From: CALMEC01 sp964628685
GTDB lineage: Bacteria; Actinomycetota; Thermoleophilia; Miltoncostaeales; Miltoncostaeaceae
NCBI GenBank assembly: GCA_964628685.1
Contig: CAZVNM010000002.1
Location: 186,001-250,000, forward strand
Direction: 5' to 3'
DNA: 64,000 bases
Shown here: piece after piece, positions 61,436-64,000 of the stretch
How the letters are laid out: each line of letters begins with the position of its first letter
How positions within the stretch are numbered: position 1 is the stretch's first letter
Made by a program: the position numbers and the translations under genes
The notes under the pieces: model-generated
The model's input: the letters and a program-made list of their open reading frames with translations, nothing else
Database searches by the model: none
Told to the model about the DNA's origin: nothing

Positions 61436-62074
61436 ATGTGCGATGACACGAGCCGTCCGGTCCGACCGTACGAGGCGCTCGCCCGCCTCGTCGAGGGCAA
61501 CCGCCGGTTCGTCTCCGACGAGGGGTCGATCGGCGACGTCTCGCGTGAGCGCCGGCTCACCGTCGCCCGCGAACAGCACCCCTTCGCCACGCTGGTCGGG
61601 TGCTCCGACAGCCGCGTCGGGCCCGAGCTCCTCTTCGGCGTCGGACTCGGCGACCTCTTCATCGTCCGCACCGCGGGTGCGGTCATCACCGAGGTGGGTC
61701 TCGGATCGATCGAGTTCGCCATCGGCAAGCTCGGCGTGCCCCTGATCGTCGTGCTGGGTCATGAGAAGTGCGGGGCGGTCACCGCCGCCGTCGAGCGTGA
61801 CGCCGGGGCGCCGCAGTACCCGGGTGCGCTCGGCGAGGTGGTCGAGATGATCGTGCCCGCCGTGCGAGACGCCCGGGCGCACTGCACCGCGACCGGGGAC
61901 GATCTGATCGACGTCGCATCCCGCGAGAACGTGCTCCGCACCGTCGCCGAGCTGCGCGCGTCGGACAGCACCATCCTGAGCGAGCAGCTGCGGTCCGGCC
62001 GGATCGCGGTGGTGGGGGCGTACTACGACCTGAGCAGCGGATACGTCGAGATCATCGACGGCCTGGAGGATTGA
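61436..62074 (+). CDS. Beta-class carbonic anhydrase
   Basis: This 212-residue zinc enzyme interconverts CO2 and bicarbonate. Zinc ligands are visible as Cys in LVGCSDSRV (CxDxR) and His-x2-Cys in VVLGHEKCGAV. FIVRTAGAV and GSIEFAIGKLGVPL are typical. A GGGGGAG Shine-Dalgarno precedes the ATG. Its stop overlaps the TTG start of tag. Confidence 0.93.
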   Translation: MCDDTSRPVRPYEALARLVEGNRRFVSDEGSIGDVSRERRLTVAREQHPFATLVGCSDSRVGPELLFGVGLGDLFIVRTAGAVITEVGLGSIEFAIGKLGVPLIVVLGHEKCGAVTAAVERDAGAPQYPGALGEVVEMIVPAVRDARAHCTATGDDLIDVASRENVLRTVAELRASDSTILSEQLRSGRIAVVGAYYDLSSGYVEIIDGLED

Positions 62075-62703
62075 GCCGCGATCCGCAGGACCTGGTCGTC
62101 GGGGACGACGGCCTGGCGCGGTGCGGGTGGTGTGCGTCCGCCGAGGACTACCGGGCGTACCACGACGGCGAGTGGGGGCGTCCCGTCACCGACGAGCGTC
62201 CGCTCTTCGAACGGATCTGCCTGGAGGGGTTCCAGTCGGGGCTCGCGTGGATCACGATCCTGCGCCGGCGGGAGGGGTTTCGCCGGGCCTTCGCCGACTT
62301 CGATGTCGATGCCGTGGCGGCGTTCGGTGCGACCGACGTCGAGCGGCTTCTGGCGGACACCGCGATCATTCGGCACCGCGGGAAGATCGAGGCGGCCATC
62401 GCCAACGCCTGGGTGGTGGTGTCGCTGCGCACCTCCGGGCGGTCGCTGGCGGACCTGCTGTGGTCGTTCGCGCCGCCGGGTCCGCACCCGGCGCCCACGG
62501 AGCGGGCCGCGGTGCCGGCCACGACGCCGCAGTCCACCGCGCTGGCGGCGGATCTGCGCGGCCGCGGCATGCGGTTCGTCGGGCCCACCACGGCCTACGC
62601 CCTGATGCAGGCGGTGGGGATGGTCAACGATCACCTGGCGGGGTGCTGGGTGCGCGACGAGGTCGAAAAGCAGCGCTCAGCAGTACTTCTGCGCCTTCCA
62701 TAA
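62071..62703 (+). CDS. tag: DNA-3-methyladenine glycosylase I
   Basis: The 210-residue base-excision repair enzyme has the TagI signatures RCGWCASAEDYRAYHDGEWGRP, FQSGLAWITILRRREGFRRAF and MRFVGPTTAYALMQAVGMVNDH, with Cys/His zinc ligands at the N-terminus and C-terminal NDHLAGCW. It starts at a TTG that overlaps the carbonic anhydrase stop, so it is coupled. The 178-bp gap that follows (62704-62881) shows no recognised feature. Confidence 0.93.
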   Translation: MSRDPQDLVVGDDGLARCGWCASAEDYRAYHDGEWGRPVTDERPLFERICLEGFQSGLAWITILRRREGFRRAFADFDVDAVAAFGATDVERLLADTAIIRHRGKIEAAIANAWVVVSLRTSGRSLADLLWSFAPPGPHPAPTERAAVPATTPQSTALAADLRGRGMRFVGPTTAYALMQAVGMVNDHLAGCWVRDEVEKQRSAVLLRLP

Positions 62704-62881
62704 CCGTCAAGTCGAGCCTGAGAAAACGGTCGGAGCGTGGTATTTCACACTCCAGCCGTGTGTGTTCACGGTTCGTGCGCGCTGAACGGGATTCCCGTGT
62801 CGTATCCCGGCGGGTTGATCACCGACATCCCGGCGGACTGCCTTCCCCGAGCGGGTGGGCGGTAACGCGCCGGACCCGCCG

Positions 62882-64000
62882 TCAGCGGGATCGGTCACCC
62901 AGCGCGTGGCGCGCCGCCGTCACACCGCTGCGCACCGCGCCCTCCATCGTGGCGGGCCACCCGGTGTCGGTCCACGCCCCGGCCAGGGTCACGTGCGGCA
63001 GGGGAGTGCCGGGGCCCGGTCGCCGCGCGGCCTGCCCCGGGCCGACTGCGAACGTCGCGTCCGGTTCCTTGATGCAGGTTGCGCGGTGCACGAGGTCCGG
63101 TGACATCGCCGGCAGCATTGCGGTGAGCTCGTCCACCACCATGTCCACGAGCGCATCCCGCCGCTTGTCGACCTCGGTGTGGGCATCTGAGATCGACACC
63201 ACCAGGTGGTGGTGCGGCCCGTCGGGACGACCGGTCATGGCGGTGCGGTTGAAGACCCACTGCGCGGGCCCGTCGATCACCGCGACGAAGGGCTCGTCCA
63301 TCACGGGCCGGGTGACCCACACGTGCACGTTGACGATGGGGGACGACCCCAGGCCGGGGTCGGTCACCGCCTGCGGGCAGGCCGCGGCGGCGCGATCGGG
63401 CGGCAGCGCGAGGATCACCCGGTCCGCCGCGATGTGATCGCCGTTCGTGAGGACGACCCCGTCGTCCGCGACCCGCAGCACCCCGTGACCGGTCCGCACC
63501 GTTCCGCCCCGCCGGGTGAGGAACGTGCGAAGCGGCGCGTCGACGAGGGTGGTGAGCCCGACCCGCGCCCAGCCGATGGCGGACCCGTCCCGCCGGCCCA
63601 GAAAGCCCTCGCGGAAGACGAACGCCGCGATGGCGGCGCTCACACGTTCGCTCGCGTCGTTGCAGGTGGGCACGACGAAGAGGTCCCAGAAGCGCGAGAT
63701 GACGGCGTCGGTCTGGCCGTGGTCGCGCAGCCAATCGGCGAAGGTCACGTCGTCGAGCGACGCGCGTCGCGTCTCGGACATGATCTCCAGCGCACCCAGC
63801 GCCCGCACCACGCGCGCCTTCTCACCCGTCGACAGGAACGGGAACGCCGCGAACGAACGGAGCATGTGGAACGGCTCGGGCACCGCCGCCGCGCGCAGGC
63901 TCCCGCGTCGCCCGGAGCGGTCGCGCACCGTCACGTCCAGTCGCGGCTGCAGCACCACGTCGCGATCGGCGCCGATCAGCCGAAGAAACGCCCGGTACCC
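62882..64000 (-). CDS. HpnE-like FAD amine-oxidase-type enzyme, 5' end outside window
   Basis: The visible 372 residues (frame open to the right edge) start GYRAFLRLIGADRDVVLQPRL and contain VISRFWDLFVVPTCNDASERVSAA, VLALP-type FAD loop VILALPPD, and the C-terminal FAD signature VTLAGAWTDTGWPATMEGAVRSG. This matches hydroxysqualene dehydroxylase HpnE of squalene/hopanoid synthesis, or a related phytoene-desaturase-like enzyme. HpnC/HpnD would be expected upstream, outside the window. The N-terminal dinucleotide motif is missing only because of the edge. Confidence 0.85.
   Translation of the reverse strand, partial: GYRAFLRLIGADRDVVLQPRLDVTVRDRSGRRGSLRAAAVPEPFHMLRSFAAFPFLSTGEKARVVRALGALEIMSETRRASLDDVTFADWLRDHGQTDAVISRFWDLFVVPTCNDASERVSAAIAAFVFREGFLGRRDGSAIGWARVGLTTLVDAPLRTFLTRRGGTVRTGHGVLRVADDGVVLTNGDHIAADRVILALPPDRAAAACPQAVTDPGLGSSPIVNVHVWVTRPVMDEPFVAVIDGPAQWVFNRTAMTGRPDGPHHHLVVSISDAHTEVDKRRDALVDMVVDELTAMLPAMSPDLVHRATCIKEPDATFAVGPGQAARRPGPGTPLPHVTLAGAWTDTGWPATMEGAVRSGVTAARHALGDRSR

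Overview
The window looks like a chromosomal segment of a GC-rich actinobacterium. A deep-branching lineage such as Thermoleophilia/Solirubrobacterales is a plausible but unproven guess. The reasons are the very high GC, the heat-shock cluster dnaK-hsp20-grpE-dnaJ-hspR-clpB with a HAIR-like operator, an F420-type LLM oxidoreductase, DUF1707 and MMPL proteins, Thr/Asp-rich lipoproteins and many leaderless-looking genes. No phage, insertion sequence, CRISPR array or rRNA was seen. One tRNA gene, tRNA-Leu(UAA), is present at 52268-52349.

Layout. 1-344: left-edge fragment of a membrane protein. 345-7971: two copies of a repeat, the HspR-type promoter and the six-gene chaperone operon. 7984-10488: a possible broken ORF, a zinc-finger/HTH protein (copy A) and a membrane protein. 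10572-14671: a TetR regulator divergent from an MMPL exporter with a clear promoter and operator, then glpF. 14687-16794: an MFS gene and an S51 peptidase gene, both frameshifted and divergent. 16853-19537: poly-Asp lipoprotein, Thr/Asp-rich lipoprotein, FrnE/DsbA protein and PPK2. 19614-23873: an unknown gene divergent from a DUF5718 gene, a Ycf46-like AAA ATPase and an LLM enzyme. 24187-31508: secreted calcium-repeat protein, small membrane proteins, a c-di-GMP enzyme and a phosphodiester glycosidase. 31753-36150: surface-sugar genes (DegT aminotransferase, DUF354, CapD/PglF-like dehydratase, small Cys/His protein). 36439-40254: an Sll0783-like protein, lpdA, a DUF1707 pair and a HAD phosphatase. 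40296-46857: secreted M11 metalloprotease, a trpB2/P-type ATPase operon and a second PPK2. 46905-54531: YcnI-like protein, an MSMEG_0565-like glycosyltransferase, a VTT protein, Ppx/GppA, tRNA-Leu and an ABC exporter. 54563-58628: methyltransferase, RpiB-like isomerase, a 124-bp tandem array attached to copy B of the zinc-finger/HTH family, and a TetR/DUF4345 pair. 58877-60764: a small cassette between duplicated ychF 3' ends, ychF and a hidden 31-aa ORF. 60915-64000: PH-domain protein, carbonic anhydrase, Tag glycosylase and a partial HpnE-like oxidase.

Main points for follow-up. (1) An unrecognised zinc-finger/HTH family occurs in two copies, and one copy has its 3' end amplified into 124-bp tandem repeats. 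(2) Many genes have a TANNNT -10 box ending 6-9 nt before the start codon, which indicates leaderless mRNAs. At four loci the leaderless start opens a 6-24 codon mini-ORF whose stop overlaps the start of the main gene. (3) Two relatives of the Nit1C cluster (Sll0783/MSMEG_0572-like and MSMEG_0565-like) sit separately within 13 kb. (4) A 21-bp copy of the ychF 3' end flanks a small accessory gene. (5) Frameshifts cluster at 14.7-16.8 kb, and one of them lies at a 5-bp repeat. All family names come from reading motifs and from memory; no database search was run.
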